A stretch of DNA of 64,000 nt from Ga0077555 sp031367895 (lineage in GTDB: Bacteria > Pseudomonadota > Alphaproteobacteria > Rhizobiales > Hyphomicrobiaceae): positions 1 through 64,000 of the forward strand of contig JANLQP010000015.1 of assembly GCA_031367895.1 (NCBI GenBank), in the 5' to 3' direction. The notes beneath the pieces are model-generated. The model searched no databases. It saw only the letters and a program-made list of their open reading frames with translations, and was not told the DNA's origin. The position numbers and the translations under genes are program-made. This document shows, one piece after another, positions 29,539-38,925 of this stretch; within the stretch, counting starts at the first letter, position 1; every line of letters begins with the position of its first letter.

Positions 29539-30405
29539 ATGTCGGGCGTTGACGGTTTTCAGGGTTTGCTGGCGGAACTGGCGCAAATCGAGGCGCGCAC
29601 CATTGCGGCGGCCGAGGGGCAGCCGGGGGCGGGCGGCAATCAGCAGGTCGGCCGGATTGCGGCGCAACTGCTCGGTGAGCTGCTCAACGCGGCCCCGCTG
29701 GTTACGGTTGCAACGGCCATCGCCAATGCGGTCGAGGCTGGGCACACACGTCTGCAACGCCGCGCCATTGCCATTTATGCACCCGTGCGAACGGCGTCGC
29801 CCCACAAGCTCGTCGAACGCATGCTCGACACGGACGCCGACCTGGACGTCTGCTCCACGCTGCAAAACTACTGCGCGCGCCTGTCTTTCGCCGTCCGCAT
29901 GAGCCGCGCCGGCGATGACGGCATTATCACCGTGCCCGAGGTCGATATCGAGATCCTCGCCGATGCATGGCGCCGCGCCGCCGGTGCAGCGACGGACGCG
30001 ATCGAGGCGCTGGCGGCCATTGCCAAGGCCTCGCCGGATAGTCGCCTGCTGCCGGCGCTGAGCCTGCTGCAGCTGGCGGAAAGCGGTGAAACGCCGTGCA
30101 TCGAAGCCGACGGCCGGGTCACGATCCCCGGCTGGGCCGAGCGCCGGCGCGAGAAGCGTGTGAGCGTGCAACTCGCCGCCACGGCGCAGATCGGCCGACA
30201 GATCGTGCCCGCGATGATCCGTGACGTCTCGCCTTCGGGCCTCGGCCTGCAATGCACCTATCAGGGAGCGCCGGAAGAGCGCATCACTGTGCGCCTGCCG
30301 GGCGACCGCCAGATGTCGGGCACCATCGCCTGGGCGGACGGCCAGCGGATCGGCATGATGCTGGACCAGCGCCTGGAAGCGGGCGATCCATTGCTCGGGG
30401 CGTAG
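29539..30405 (+). CDS. PilZ-domain protein
   Basis: This 288-aa protein has a helical N-terminal region of about 200 residues of unknown function. A C-terminal PilZ domain follows, starting RRREKRVSVQL with RDVSPSGLGLQC. These RxxxR and D/NxSxxG motifs bind cyclic di-GMP. It probably transmits c-di-GMP signals to motility, surface or polysaccharide functions. It stands between MgtC and prfA, 83 bp before prfA. Confidence 0.85.
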   Translation: MSGVDGFQGLLAELAQIEARTIAAAEGQPGAGGNQQVGRIAAQLLGELLNAAPLVTVATAIANAVEAGHTRLQRRAIAIYAPVRTASPHKLVERMLDTDADLDVCSTLQNYCARLSFAVRMSRAGDDGIITVPEVDIEILADAWRRAAGAATDAIEALAAIAKASPDSRLLPALSLLQLAESGETPCIEADGRVTIPGWAERRREKRVSVQLAATAQIGRQIVPAMIRDVSPSGLGLQCTYQGAPEERITVRLPGDRQMSGTIAWADGQRIGMMLDQRLEAGDPLLGA

Positions 30406-30488
30406 TCGAGGTGTTGCCTGGCAGGACCCAGTCGCAACTCGACGCCTCCCTTGCTTCTCGGCTCACTTCCGCCTACGCATCCGCCACC

Positions 30489-31595
30489 ATGGCAACTATA
30501 CCGAAAGTGAAGCTCGACCGGCTGGTCGAGCGCTGGCAGTCGATCCAGGCCGAGCTGAACGCCGGCCCGGCCCAGGCGCGCTTCGTCGCGCTGTCGAAGG
30601 AGTTCTCGGAACTCGATCCGGTCGTGCAGACGATCAACGCACTCCGCAAGCTCGAAGACGAGCGCGCCGAGCTCGATGCCATGCTCGCCGACCGCACCGC
30701 CGACAAGGAAATGGCGGAGCTTGCCGGCGACGAACGCCGCGCCTTGCTGCCGCGCATCGAGGCGGCGGCGCACCAATTGACGCTCCAGCTGCTGCCCAAG
30801 GACGCCGCCGACGACCGCAGCGCCATCCTGGAAGTGCGTGCCGGCACCGGCGGCGACGAAGCGGCGCTGTTTGCGGCCGATCTCTTCCGCATGTACAGCC
30901 GCTATGCCGAGCTGCACGGCTGGAAGGTCGAGATCATCTCAGCTTCGGAAAACGATCTCGGCGGCTACCGGGAAGTGATCGCCTCGATCATCGGCAAGGG
31001 CGTGTTTGCGCGGCTGAAATTCGAGTCCGGCGTGCACCGCGTGCAGCGTGTGCCCGTCACCGAGACCAAGGGGCGCATCCACACCTCGACAGCGACGGTC
31101 GCGATCATGCCGGAAGCCGAGGAGGTCGACATCGTGATCCGGCCCGAGGACATCCGCATCGAAACCATGCTGGGGACCGGTCCCGGCGGTCAGAATGTTA
31201 ACAAGACCGAGTCTGCGGTGCGCATTACGCATTTGCCGACAGGCCTCGTCGTGACCTCGGCGCTGAAGTCACAACACCAGAATCGCCGAATGGCTATGCA
31301 GGTGCTCCGGTCCCGCCTTTACGAGCTCGAGCGCGAGAAGGCCGTCCGGGAACGCTCCAAGGAACGCGAGACAAAGATCGGCAGTGCCGGCAGCATTGGC
31401 GACCGCTCGCTACGCATCCGTTCCTACCATTGGCCGGAACGGCGGGTGTCGGACCACCGCATCGGCTTGACGCTGCATAAGCTGGAAGAGATCGTGAACG
31501 GCCCTGGCCTCGACGAGATCATCGATGCGCTGACCGCCGAGCATCAGGCGAGTCTGCTCGCGACCACAGACGAGGGTGGCCGTGCCGGCGTCTGA
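30489..31595 (+). CDS. prfA: Peptide chain release factor 1, divergent GGQ loop
   Basis: RF1 recognises UAA and UAG and releases the finished peptide. The 368-aa protein has the helical domain 1, the RF1-type PxT anticodon motif (PVT in QRVPVTETKG), GRIHTSTATVAIMPE and the C-terminal GDRSLRIRSYHWPERRVSDHRI. The peptidyl-transferase loop reads GPGGQNVNKTES, where RF1 and RF2 normally have GAGGQHVN. The usual YNFPQGR is YHWPERR. These changes are unusual, although GGQ itself is intact. The next gene, prmC, methylates this glutamine, supporting a functional factor. The start has only a weak ribosome binding site. Confidence 0.9.
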   Translation: MATIPKVKLDRLVERWQSIQAELNAGPAQARFVALSKEFSELDPVVQTINALRKLEDERAELDAMLADRTADKEMAELAGDERRALLPRIEAAAHQLTLQLLPKDAADDRSAILEVRAGTGGDEAALFAADLFRMYSRYAELHGWKVEIISASENDLGGYREVIASIIGKGVFARLKFESGVHRVQRVPVTETKGRIHTSTATVAIMPEAEEVDIVIRPEDIRIETMLGTGPGGQNVNKTESAVRITHLPTGLVVTSALKSQHQNRRMAMQVLRSRLYELEREKAVRERSKERETKIGSAGSIGDRSLRIRSYHWPERRVSDHRIGLTLHKLEEIVNGPGLDEIIDALTAEHQASLLATTDEGGRAGV

Positions 31596-32502
31596 TCCGG
31601 GGCTGCCAAGGTCGCAGCAGCTATCGGAGCGCACGGTCGGGCAGGCGCAAAAACACCTCGCGGCCCGTTTTGCAGCTGCCGGTCTCGATACGCCCGCCCT
31701 CGACGCACGCCTGCTCGTGACCGGCGCTCTCGGTCTCGACGCCGCGGAAGGCATCCGCAACCCGGATCGGGGTTTCGACGACGCGGGCGCAGCCCGCATC
31801 CAGGCCTTCGCTACCCGCCGGCTCGCCCGCGAGCCCGTGTCGCGTATTCTCGGCCTGCGTCCGTTCTACGGCCTCGACCTCGAGATTAGCCCGGCCACGC
31901 TCGATCCCCGGCCAGACACGGAAACGATTGTGGACACTGTGCTTGAACTGGTCCGGACCGGACAGACACCCGGTGGTCAGGCGCCGCGCATCCTCGATCT
32001 TGGCACTGGCTCCGGCGCTATCATCCTCGCCCTGCTCCACGCGCTGCCCGACACCCGGGGCATTGCCACCGATATCGCGCCGGACGCGCTCGCAGTTGCC
32101 CGGCGAAACGCCGTGCGGCACGGCGTTACCGATCGGCTGGAGACGAAAGCCACACGCTGGCTCGACCGTGTTTCCGGACGGTTCGACGTGATCGTTTCCA
32201 ATCCGCCGTACATCCCGTCGGGCATCATCACTGGGCTCGCTCCCGAGGTTGCCGCGTACGATCCCCTGACCGCACTTGACGGTGGCGCGGACGGGCTCGA
32301 TGCTTATCGCGCTCTGATCCCCCCAGCCGCCGAAGCGCTCAATCCTGGCGGCTGGCTCGTGCTCGAGATCGGCTCGGGGCAGGAATCGGACGTCGCGCGG
32401 CTCGCAATGGACTGCCAGACGTTCAGCACCGATCCGCATTTAATGGAGCGTCGCGACCTTTCGGGCCGCATCCGCTGTGTGGCAGTTCGGGCACGACGAT
32501 GA
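31576..32502 (+). CDS. prmC: RF glutamine N5-methyltransferase PrmC
   Basis: PrmC methylates the glutamine of the GGQ motif in release factors using SAM. The 308-aa protein has the helical N-domain ending PVSRILGLRPFYGLDLEI, the SAM motif ILDLGTGSGAIILALL and the catalytic NPPY in DVIVSNPPYIPS. It starts at GTG inside the end of prfA (20-bp overlap), the usual prfA-prmC arrangement. Confidence 0.95.
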   Translation: MAVPASDPGLPRSQQLSERTVGQAQKHLAARFAAAGLDTPALDARLLVTGALGLDAAEGIRNPDRGFDDAGAARIQAFATRRLAREPVSRILGLRPFYGLDLEISPATLDPRPDTETIVDTVLELVRTGQTPGGQAPRILDLGTGSGAIILALLHALPDTRGIATDIAPDALAVARRNAVRHGVTDRLETKATRWLDRVSGRFDVIVSNPPYIPSGIITGLAPEVAAYDPLTALDGGADGLDAYRALIPPAAEALNPGGWLVLEIGSGQESDVARLAMDCQTFSTDPHLMERRDLSGRIRCVAVRARR

Positions 32503-32928
32503 ACACGTGCAAAAAAAATGCTTGGCTTCGAGGGACAATCGGGATAGCGTTCTCATACGCCAATGCGTAGAGGGCTCGAGCACCCCAGCCGATAGAATGG
32601 GGCGGGGCGCAGGACATGGCATCTGAGATGGTTGTGGATTTGTGATCGCAACCGCTGGCGCCTAGGTTCCCAGGACGACAACATCGACTGACAGTCGCTT
32701 CCCGTGAAGGGATGTACTTGCGATCGAGCAGTATGAGATGAACCCTGATTGCTGGTTATGGCTTGCACACGCGGGTCGAAGCTGGGCGCAGGCGACGAGG
32801 TCGGGCTGGTTTGCGCCCGTGACGTATATCGTCGTGAACCACCGCGAGCGCGCGGTCGAGGCTGGACGCACAAAGTGCACGTAACCCGGCAGACAAATGA
32901 GCAAATATCAACCTGAGAACGGGAGCCC
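32503..32928. other. Gene-free interval before the DUF4167 gene
   Basis: This 426-bp stretch is less GC-rich than its surroundings. I see no supportable coding region, RNA gene or strong hairpin. Open frames on the minus strand are repetitive antisense shadows of the following gene. It probably holds the promoter and leader of the DUF4167 gene. Confidence 0.5.
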
Positions 32929-34137
32929 ATGAGGCAGGGACAGCAGCATCGCCGCGGTCGCGGTCGCAGCAGCAATAACAATAGCAGCGGCGGCGGAGGG
33001 CAACAGCAACAGCACCAGCGCAAGGGGCAAAATCCGCTGTCGCGCAGCTACGAGTCGAACGGTCCCGACATCAAGGTGCGCGGCACACCCGCCCATGTCG
33101 CTGAAAAATACCTCCAGCTGGCGCGTGATGCTCAGTCGGGCGGTGACCCGGTGCTCGCCGAAAACTACTTACAGCATGCCGAACACTACAATCGCATCAT
33201 CTTTACCTACCGTGAACAGCAGGGACTGCCGCCGCCTCAGGTGAGCGAGAACGCCAACGGCCAAATGCGCTCGCGGTTCGACGGTCCCGACACTGACGAG
33301 AACGGCGACGACATGGATGATCTCGGCCAGTCCGAGCAGCCGATGGTGCAGCGCTTCCCGCAAGAACCACAGCGCAGTCCGGAAGGCCCGCGCGGCGACG
33401 ACCGGCCAACGCGCCAGCAAGACAGCCAGCAACAAAACCCCCAGCACAACGATCAGGGGCAGAGCCGTTTCCGCGACCGCCAGGATCGCCCGCGCCACCG
33501 GAATGATCGCAACGATCGCAATGACCGCTTCGAAAACCGGGGCGACCGCGGAGATCGCGGAGAACGGCCCGAGCAACGTGGCGAACGCTACGACAATCGG
33601 CCGGAGCGCAGCGACCGAGATCGCGATCGCGGCGACCGGTTCGAACGCGGTGGGGATCGTGGCGGCGAACGCGGCGGAGACCGTGGTTTCGACCGTCCAC
33701 TGAACAACGACCGGCCTGTTGAGCGCCAAGCCGACGATCGCTCGCAGGAGCCACGCTTCGAGCCGCGTTCGGTTGAACCTCGTCCTGCGGTCGACGCGCG
33801 TCCCGTTGAACCGCGTCCCATTGAACCGCGTCCGATTGAGCCGCGTCCGATTGAGCCGCGTCCGATTGAGCCGAGGGCGGAACCGCGGATCCCTCGCGAA
33901 CGGCACGTCGAGCGTGCGCTCGAGGACGCGCCGGCACCGGTTGCCATCGACGCCGTAGCAGCCACGCCGACACCAGCGCGCGCCGAAGCCGCACCCCGAG
34001 CCAGGCGCGAGCGTTTCGGCCCCGGCAACGAGCAACCGGATTTTCTCCGCCGCCCGGTTCGCCGGCCGCGTCGCGAGGCAGAACCTGTCGCGAGCCCTGT
34101 ACCACCAACGGGATCCGAGGAACCGACGCGGGATTAA
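32929..34137 (+). CDS. DUF4167 protein, probable RNA-binding, low-complexity tail
   Basis: This 402-aa protein starts with a basic Gln/Gly/Arg-rich leader. Residues about 38-105 form the conserved DUF4167 domain (RSYESNGPDIKVRGTPAHVAEKY and YLQHAEHYNRIIFTYREQQG). The rest is a charged, disordered tail rich in Arg, Asp and Glu. It contains runs of NDR and GDR triplets and about five IEPRP pentapeptide repeats (encoded near 33820-33875). The family is conserved in Alphaproteobacteria, and the charge pattern suggests nucleic-acid binding. The function is not established here. Confidence 0.88.
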   Translation: MRQGQQHRRGRGRSSNNNSSGGGGQQQQHQRKGQNPLSRSYESNGPDIKVRGTPAHVAEKYLQLARDAQSGGDPVLAENYLQHAEHYNRIIFTYREQQGLPPPQVSENANGQMRSRFDGPDTDENGDDMDDLGQSEQPMVQRFPQEPQRSPEGPRGDDRPTRQQDSQQQNPQHNDQGQSRFRDRQDRPRHRNDRNDRNDRFENRGDRGDRGERPEQRGERYDNRPERSDRDRDRGDRFERGGDRGGERGGDRGFDRPLNNDRPVERQADDRSQEPRFEPRSVEPRPAVDARPVEPRPIEPRPIEPRPIEPRPIEPRAEPRIPRERHVERALEDAPAPVAIDAVAATPTPARAEAAPRARRERFGPGNEQPDFLRRPVRRPRREAEPVASPVPPTGSEEPTRD

Positions 34138-34194
34138 GGGTTGCGCAAAAACTGCGCAGCTCCGCGCCTTGGCACAATAGTCTTGCGGAAACCC

Positions 34195-35499
34195 ATGACC
34201 AGCTTTTCGCCGCGCGAAATCGTTTCCGAGCTCGATCGTTACATCATCGGGCAGAACGATGCCAAACGTGCCGTGGCGATCGCGTTGCGCAATCGATGGC
34301 GCCGGCAGCAGCTTACCGGCGCGCTCCGCGAGGAGGTGCTGCCGAAAAACATCTTGATGATCGGCCCCACCGGCTGCGGCAAAACGGAAATCTCGCGGCG
34401 GCTGGCGCGGCTCGCTGGCGCACCGTTCCTGAAAGTCGAGGCAACCAAGTTTACCGAGGTCGGCTACGTCGGGCGGGATGTCGACTCGATCATCCGCGAT
34501 CTGGTCGAAGTCGGCATCGGCCTTGTCCGTGATCAAAAGCGCCGCGAGGTGAAAGCGCTCGCGGAGAAGAATGCCGAGGAGCGGGTGCTCGACGCTCTCG
34601 TCGGTCAGAACTCGCGGCCAGAAACGCGCGAAACGTTCCGGCGGCAATTGCGCGCCAATGAACTCAACGACAAGATGGTCGAAGTTCAAATCACAGAGCA
34701 AGGCGGCGGCATTCCGTCGTTCGACATTCCAGGCGGCCAAGTCGGCATGATCAATGTCGGCGAGATGCTCGGCAAGGCCTTCGGCCAGCGCACCAAGGCG
34801 CGGCGCATGACGGTCGGGCAAAGTTTCGAATTGCTGATCGCGCAGGAAAGCGACAAGCTAATCGACAGCGAGCAGATCTCGCAGGAAGCCGTGAAGGCGG
34901 TCGAGAACGACGGCATCGTTTTTCTCGACGAGATCGACAAGATCTGCTCGCGCAGCGAAGCCGGCCGTGCGGGTGCCGATATCTCACGCGAAGGCGTGCA
35001 GCGCGATCTGTTACCTCTGATCGAAGGCACGACCGTCTCGACGAAGTATGGCCCGGTGAAAACCGACCACGTGTTGTTCATCGCTTCCGGCGCCTTCCAT
35101 CTGGCGAAGCCATCCGACCTGCTGCCGGAGTTGCAGGGCCGGCTGCCGATTCGCGTCGAGCTGCAGCCCCTCACTCGGCCGGACCTCCGCCGCATCTTGA
35201 CCGAGCCTGAAGCGAGCCTGATCAAGCAGTACGTAGCGCTGATGGCGACGGAAGGCGTGACGCTGGCGTTCACCGACGATGCGATCGACGCCGTCGCCGA
35301 CATCACGGTCGAGGTCAATTCAACGGTGGAGAACATCGGCGCCCGCCGCCTGCAGACGGTGATGGAGCGCGTGCTCGACGAGATCTCATTCGAGGCTTCT
35401 GACAAGAACGGCCAGACGCTCACGATCGACGCGGCTTACGTGAAGGAGCGCGTCGGTGCGTTGGCAAAGAACGTCGACCTATCGAAGTTCATCCTTTGA
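34195..35499 (+). CDS. hslU: HslU, ATPase of the HslVU protease
   Basis: HslU is the AAA+ unfoldase that feeds proteins to the HslV peptidase. The 434-aa protein has SPREIVSELDRYIIGQ, Walker A GPTGCGKT, the pore motif GYVGRDV, the intermediate I-domain (about residues 110-240), Walker B IVFLDEIDKI and a C-terminal LSKFIL that docks on HslV. The ATG at 34195 fits the family start. hslV, usually adjacent, is not in this window. Confidence 0.96.
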   Translation: MTSFSPREIVSELDRYIIGQNDAKRAVAIALRNRWRRQQLTGALREEVLPKNILMIGPTGCGKTEISRRLARLAGAPFLKVEATKFTEVGYVGRDVDSIIRDLVEVGIGLVRDQKRREVKALAEKNAEERVLDALVGQNSRPETRETFRRQLRANELNDKMVEVQITEQGGGIPSFDIPGGQVGMINVGEMLGKAFGQRTKARRMTVGQSFELLIAQESDKLIDSEQISQEAVKAVENDGIVFLDEIDKICSRSEAGRAGADISREGVQRDLLPLIEGTTVSTKYGPVKTDHVLFIASGAFHLAKPSDLLPELQGRLPIRVELQPLTRPDLRRILTEPEASLIKQYVALMATEGVTLAFTDDAIDAVADITVEVNSTVENIGARRLQTVMERVLDEISFEASDKNGQTLTIDAAYVKERVGALAKNVDLSKFIL

Positions 35500-35508
35500 T
35501 GTGATCGA

Positions 35509-36699
35509 CTAGCCTTTCACAACGCTTGCGGATTTCAGGCGTTCGATGTCGCTTGCCGCCAGCCCAAGTTCGGTCAGCAGTGCGTTCGTGTCGCCGCCGA
35601 GCGACGGCGGCGCCGCGTCCGGAATCGTCGCGACGCCACTGCATTGGATCGCCTGCCGCAGCGTGCGCTTGATTGGCGTTTGCTGATTGTAGTTCGGCTC
35701 GAAGAATCCAACCGCTTTCAGATGCGGATCCTCGAGCAAGCCTTCGAGCGTGTTCACCGGCCCGCACGGGATATCCAGATCCTCGAAAATGCCGAGCCAT
35801 TCCGCCGACGTCCGCCCGCCAAAGGAAGCGGCCAGAATCGTATAGAGTTCGTCGGAGTGCTTCGAGCGCGCCGCATTGTCGCTGAACCATGGCGCGGCGA
35901 TGATATCCTCGCGTCCAATCGCCTCGAGCGCGCGGCGCCACTGCTCGGTCGTGTACGGTAACAAGGCGATGTAGCCGTCCTTCGTGTGAAACGGCTTGCG
36001 ATTGCGCGATAGCGTGCGGTGATAGCCGAGTGTGCCGTTCGCCTCGAACGTCGCGCCCATAAGGTGCTCGTTCAGCGTGAAACCGGCCATGGCCTCCAGC
36101 ATCGGCATCTCGATTTTCTGGCCCTTGCCGCCAGTGCGCTCGCGATGCAGCAGCGCCGCCAGCACTGCATAAACCACGTGCAGCGCTGCGACCTTGTCCG
36201 CCGTCACAGTCGGGTGGTAAGCGGGCGCGCCGTCGCGCCGCTCCGCCAATCCAGCGATGCCGGAGCCGGCTTGGATGATGTCGTCGTACGCTGGCTTGCC
36301 AGCATAAGGGCCATCGCTGCCGTAGCCGAGTGCTGCGCAATAGACGAGGCGCGGATTCAGCGCATGCACGGCCTCCCAGGAGAAACCGAGGCGATCGAGC
36401 GCATCCTGGCGCATGTTGTGAACGAGCGCATCCGCAGTGCCGATCAGGCGGCGCAGAATATCCTTCCCCTCCGGCCGTTTCAGATCCACCGACAGCGAGC
36501 GCTTATTGCGGTTGTTGTTGGCGAAAACAGCGCCGATACCGGGCGCGCCATGCGGCGGCGTCGCGCGGTTCATGTCGCCGTCGAGGGTTTCGATCTTGAT
36601 GACCTCGGCGCCGAGATCTCCAAGGATCTGGGTGGCGTAAGGCCCCAGAATGATCGTCGTGATGTCGATGATCCGAAAACCCTCGAGAAGGGGATACAT
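35509..36699 (-). CDS. CaiB/BaiF family III CoA-transferase
   Basis: This 396-aa enzyme should transfer CoA between carboxylic acids by the family III mechanism. It begins LLEGFRIIDITTIILGPYATQILGDLGAEVIKIE. The catalytic aspartate is the one in GKPAYDDIIQAGSG, and the C-terminal part has IPCGPVNTLEGLLEDPHLK. GGAGAA upstream serves the ATG. Its substrate is unknown, and neighbours give no clear pathway. Confidence 0.92.
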   Translation of the reverse strand: MYPLLEGFRIIDITTIILGPYATQILGDLGAEVIKIETLDGDMNRATPPHGAPGIGAVFANNNRNKRSLSVDLKRPEGKDILRRLIGTADALVHNMRQDALDRLGFSWEAVHALNPRLVYCAALGYGSDGPYAGKPAYDDIIQAGSGIAGLAERRDGAPAYHPTVTADKVAALHVVYAVLAALLHRERTGGKGQKIEMPMLEAMAGFTLNEHLMGATFEANGTLGYHRTLSRNRKPFHTKDGYIALLPYTTEQWRRALEAIGREDIIAAPWFSDNAARSKHSDELYTILAASFGGRTSAEWLGIFEDLDIPCGPVNTLEGLLEDPHLKAVGFFEPNYNQQTPIKRTLRQAIQCSGVATIPDAAPPSLGGDTNALLTELGLAASDIERLKSASVVKG

Positions 36700-36772
36700 C
36701 CGGCGGTTCTCCGTTCCTGTCGCATCCTTGTGCCCGAAGTGCCCGCCCTTGACCAGCGCCCGGAATCGAACA

Positions 36773-36794
36773 GGGGAGGCGCGAACGCCTCCCC
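36773..36794. terminator. Hairpin terminator downstream of amtB
   Basis: GGGGAGGCG and CGCCTCCCC pair over nine bases with a CGAA loop (TTCG on the minus strand, a very stable tetraloop). It lies 29 bases after the amtB stop and before the CoA-transferase start. The T-run is short, so efficiency is uncertain. Confidence 0.65.
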
Positions 36795-36822
36795 CTTTGT
36801 CGTCGCAATCAATCAGCGCTGA

Positions 36823-38298
36823 TCAAAGATTGTAAGCGCGCTCGCCATGCTCGGTGATATCGAGGCCCTCGCGTTCCTGCTGCTCGGCCGGCCGCAACCC
36901 GACAACGGTGTCGACCAGCATGAAGAGAATTGCAGAGCCGATCCCCGACCACAGCAGCGTCACGATGACGGCCTTGATCTGTGTGATGACCTGGGCGGCC
37001 ATAGCGTAGTCGCCCGGAGCAGCCTCGCCCGGCTTTACGACGTAATCGATCAGGCCCGTACCGCCGAGCGACGGCGAAACCAGGACGCCCGTCGCGATGG
37101 CGCCGAGAATGCCGCCAATGCAATGAATGCCGAACACGTCGAGGCTGTCGTCATAGCCGGCCTTGTTCTTGATCGTGGTGCAGAACGCGAAGCACACCGC
37201 GCCAGCGAGAAGGCCGAGCACGATCGAGCCCATCGGGCCGGCATATCCGGAGGCCGGTGTGACAGCGACCAGGCCCGCGACGGCGCCCGACATGAGGCCC
37301 AACAGCGAGGGGCGACCCTTGTCCATCCACTCCGCAAGCATCCAGGCGAGACCTGCAGCAGCAGTCGCGACGAAGGTGTTCATCATCGCGAGGGCCGCCG
37401 TGCCGTTTGCTTCGAGATTGGAGCCAGCATTGAAACCGAACCAACCGACCCAAAGCAGCGAAGCGCCGATCATGGTCATCGTCAGCGAATGCGGTGCAAG
37501 AGACTCGCGGCCAAAACCAACCCGACGGCCGATCATCAGCGCACCAACGAGACCGGCAATACCGGCGTTGATGTGCACGACGGTGCCGCCGGCGAAGTCG
37601 AGAGCGCCCCATTGATAGAGCTTGCCGGCGTCGGCCTGGACAACGGCAAGAGCGACTTCAGCGGCCTTTTTCGCGTCGCCGGACGCAGCCGCGACCTTTT
37701 TCGCCGCATCAGCAATGGCGTCGGGACCGGCCCAGTACCAGACCATGTGTGCGATCGGGAAATAGACGAACGTCACCCACAGAGCGACGAACAGCATCAG
37801 CGCCGAGAAGCGGATGCGCTCCGCGAACGCACCGACAATCAGCGCCGGGGTGATGCAAGCGAACGTCATCTGGAAAGCGATGTAGACGTACTCGGGGATG
37901 ACGACGCCGTTCGAGAAGGTGGCTGCCGTCGATCCGGCGTTGACGCCCTTCAGGAACAACTTGTCGAAGCCACCAATGAAATCGTTGAGCTTGCCACCGC
38001 CGGTAAACGCCAGGCTGTAGCCGTAGGTGACCCAGATGATCGACACCATCGAGACGATTGCGAACACCTGCATCAGCACGGACAACATGTTCTTGGAGCG
38101 GACGAGCCCACCATAGAACAGAGCGAGGCCCGGCACCGACATAAGGAGCACGAGAACTGTCGAGATGAACATGAAGGCCGTATCGCCCTTGTTGGGCACG
38201 GGATTGGCCGCCATGGCGGCGGAGCTGGTCACGGCAAGCGTCATGGCCGTGGCAGAAAACGCGATCGCCGTTTGGCGCGCGAGCGAACAGGCAAGCAT
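36823..38298 (-). CDS. amtB: Ammonium transporter AmtB
   Basis: AmtB is a trimeric membrane channel for ammonium. The 491-aa protein has a signal-like first segment ending AAMAAN, about eleven helices, and the twin histidines in VVHINAG and FGIHCIGG. The motif FAERIRFSALMLFVALW is typical. An insertion with a run of Ala/Lys around residues 205-225 forms an extra periplasmic loop. It is cotranscribed with glnK, whose PII product blocks the channel when nitrogen is plentiful. Confidence 0.96.
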   Translation of the reverse strand: MLACSLARQTAIAFSATAMTLAVTSSAAMAANPVPNKGDTAFMFISTVLVLLMSVPGLALFYGGLVRSKNMLSVLMQVFAIVSMVSIIWVTYGYSLAFTGGGKLNDFIGGFDKLFLKGVNAGSTAATFSNGVVIPEYVYIAFQMTFACITPALIVGAFAERIRFSALMLFVALWVTFVYFPIAHMVWYWAGPDAIADAAKKVAAASGDAKKAAEVALAVVQADAGKLYQWGALDFAGGTVVHINAGIAGLVGALMIGRRVGFGRESLAPHSLTMTMIGASLLWVGWFGFNAGSNLEANGTAALAMMNTFVATAAAGLAWMLAEWMDKGRPSLLGLMSGAVAGLVAVTPASGYAGPMGSIVLGLLAGAVCFAFCTTIKNKAGYDDSLDVFGIHCIGGILGAIATGVLVSPSLGGTGLIDYVVKPGEAAPGDYAMAAQVITQIKAVIVTLLWSGIGSAILFMLVDTVVGLRPAEQQEREGLDITEHGERAYNL

Positions 38299-38360
38299 AT
38301 TGCGGATGTCCTTTGGATTTATGGTCCGAACCAGGCCTTGATGCCTTGGTGGTTTCCCGA

Positions 38361-38699
38361 TCAGAGCGCGCTGTCGTCGGTCTCGCCGGTGCGGATCCGC
38401 ACCGTGTGCTCGATCGACGAGACGAAGATCTTGCCGTCACCGATCTGGCCGGTCTTGGCGGCGCGCGTGATGGCCTCGATCGCCTTGTCGGCATCGGCCG
38501 ACGAGACAGCGACCTCGATCTTCACTTTCGGCAGGAAGCTCACGGCGTATTCGGCGCCCCGATAGATCTCTGTGTGGCCCTTCTGGCGGCCATAACCTTT
38601 GACTTCGGTAACCGTCATGCCTTGCAACCCGAGTTCGGTGAGGACTGTGCGCACCTCCTCGAGCTTGAATGGTTTGATGATGGCTGTGATCAGCTTCAT
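38361..38699 (-). CDS. glnK: PII nitrogen regulatory protein GlnK
   Basis: GlnK (112 aa) senses nitrogen and energy status and regulates AmtB. It begins MKLITAIIKPFKLEEVRTVL, carries the uridylylation tyrosine in the T-loop (RGAEYAV) and ends with GDGKIFVSSIEHTVRIRTGE, the PII signature. Its pairing with amtB supports GlnK rather than GlnB. A sigma-54 promoter lies 80 bp upstream. Confidence 0.96.
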   Translation of the reverse strand: MKLITAIIKPFKLEEVRTVLTELGLQGMTVTEVKGYGRQKGHTEIYRGAEYAVSFLPKVKIEVAVSSADADKAIEAITRAAKTGQIGDGKIFVSSIEHTVRIRTGETDDSAL

Positions 38700-38778
38700 G
38701 GTGAGCCCTGCGCCCCTTGGTTAAATCCCCTCACGCGCATTTCGCGTCATCCGTCCTGAGCCGGACGTTGTGACTCTA

Positions 38779-38794
38779 TCAAGACTCGTGCCAA
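38779..38794 (-). promoter_or_regulatory. Sigma-54 promoter of glnK-amtB
   Basis: The minus strand reads TTGGCACGAGTCTTGA, giving TGGCAC and TTGA separated by five bases, one mismatch from consensus. The expected start near 38767 leaves a leader of about 70 bases before glnK. A perfect 12-bp palindrome, TGATATATATCA, lies just upstream at 38819-38830. Confidence 0.8.
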
Positions 38795-38925
38795 TCGCAG
38801 ATTGGCTACTCAACCAATTGATATATATCATTATTTTAGAGCTTCAGAGACGCTCTGGTCGCGGCGCTGGCCTGTTTTTTGGGCAATTTTTCCGTGTCGC
38901 CGGAATTGACGCCTGAAAATCAGGC

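Noticed and set aside
33169..34821. 550-codon minus-strand frame opposite DUF4167 and hslU
   Set aside because: Its repeats mirror the DUF4167 repeats, and it runs antisense into hslU.
36700..36822. Possible tRNA T-arm (TGTTCGATTCC on the minus strand)
   Set aside because: The T-stem has a mismatch and no D-arm, anticodon arm or acceptor stem can be folded; the adjacent hairpin is better read as the amtB terminator.
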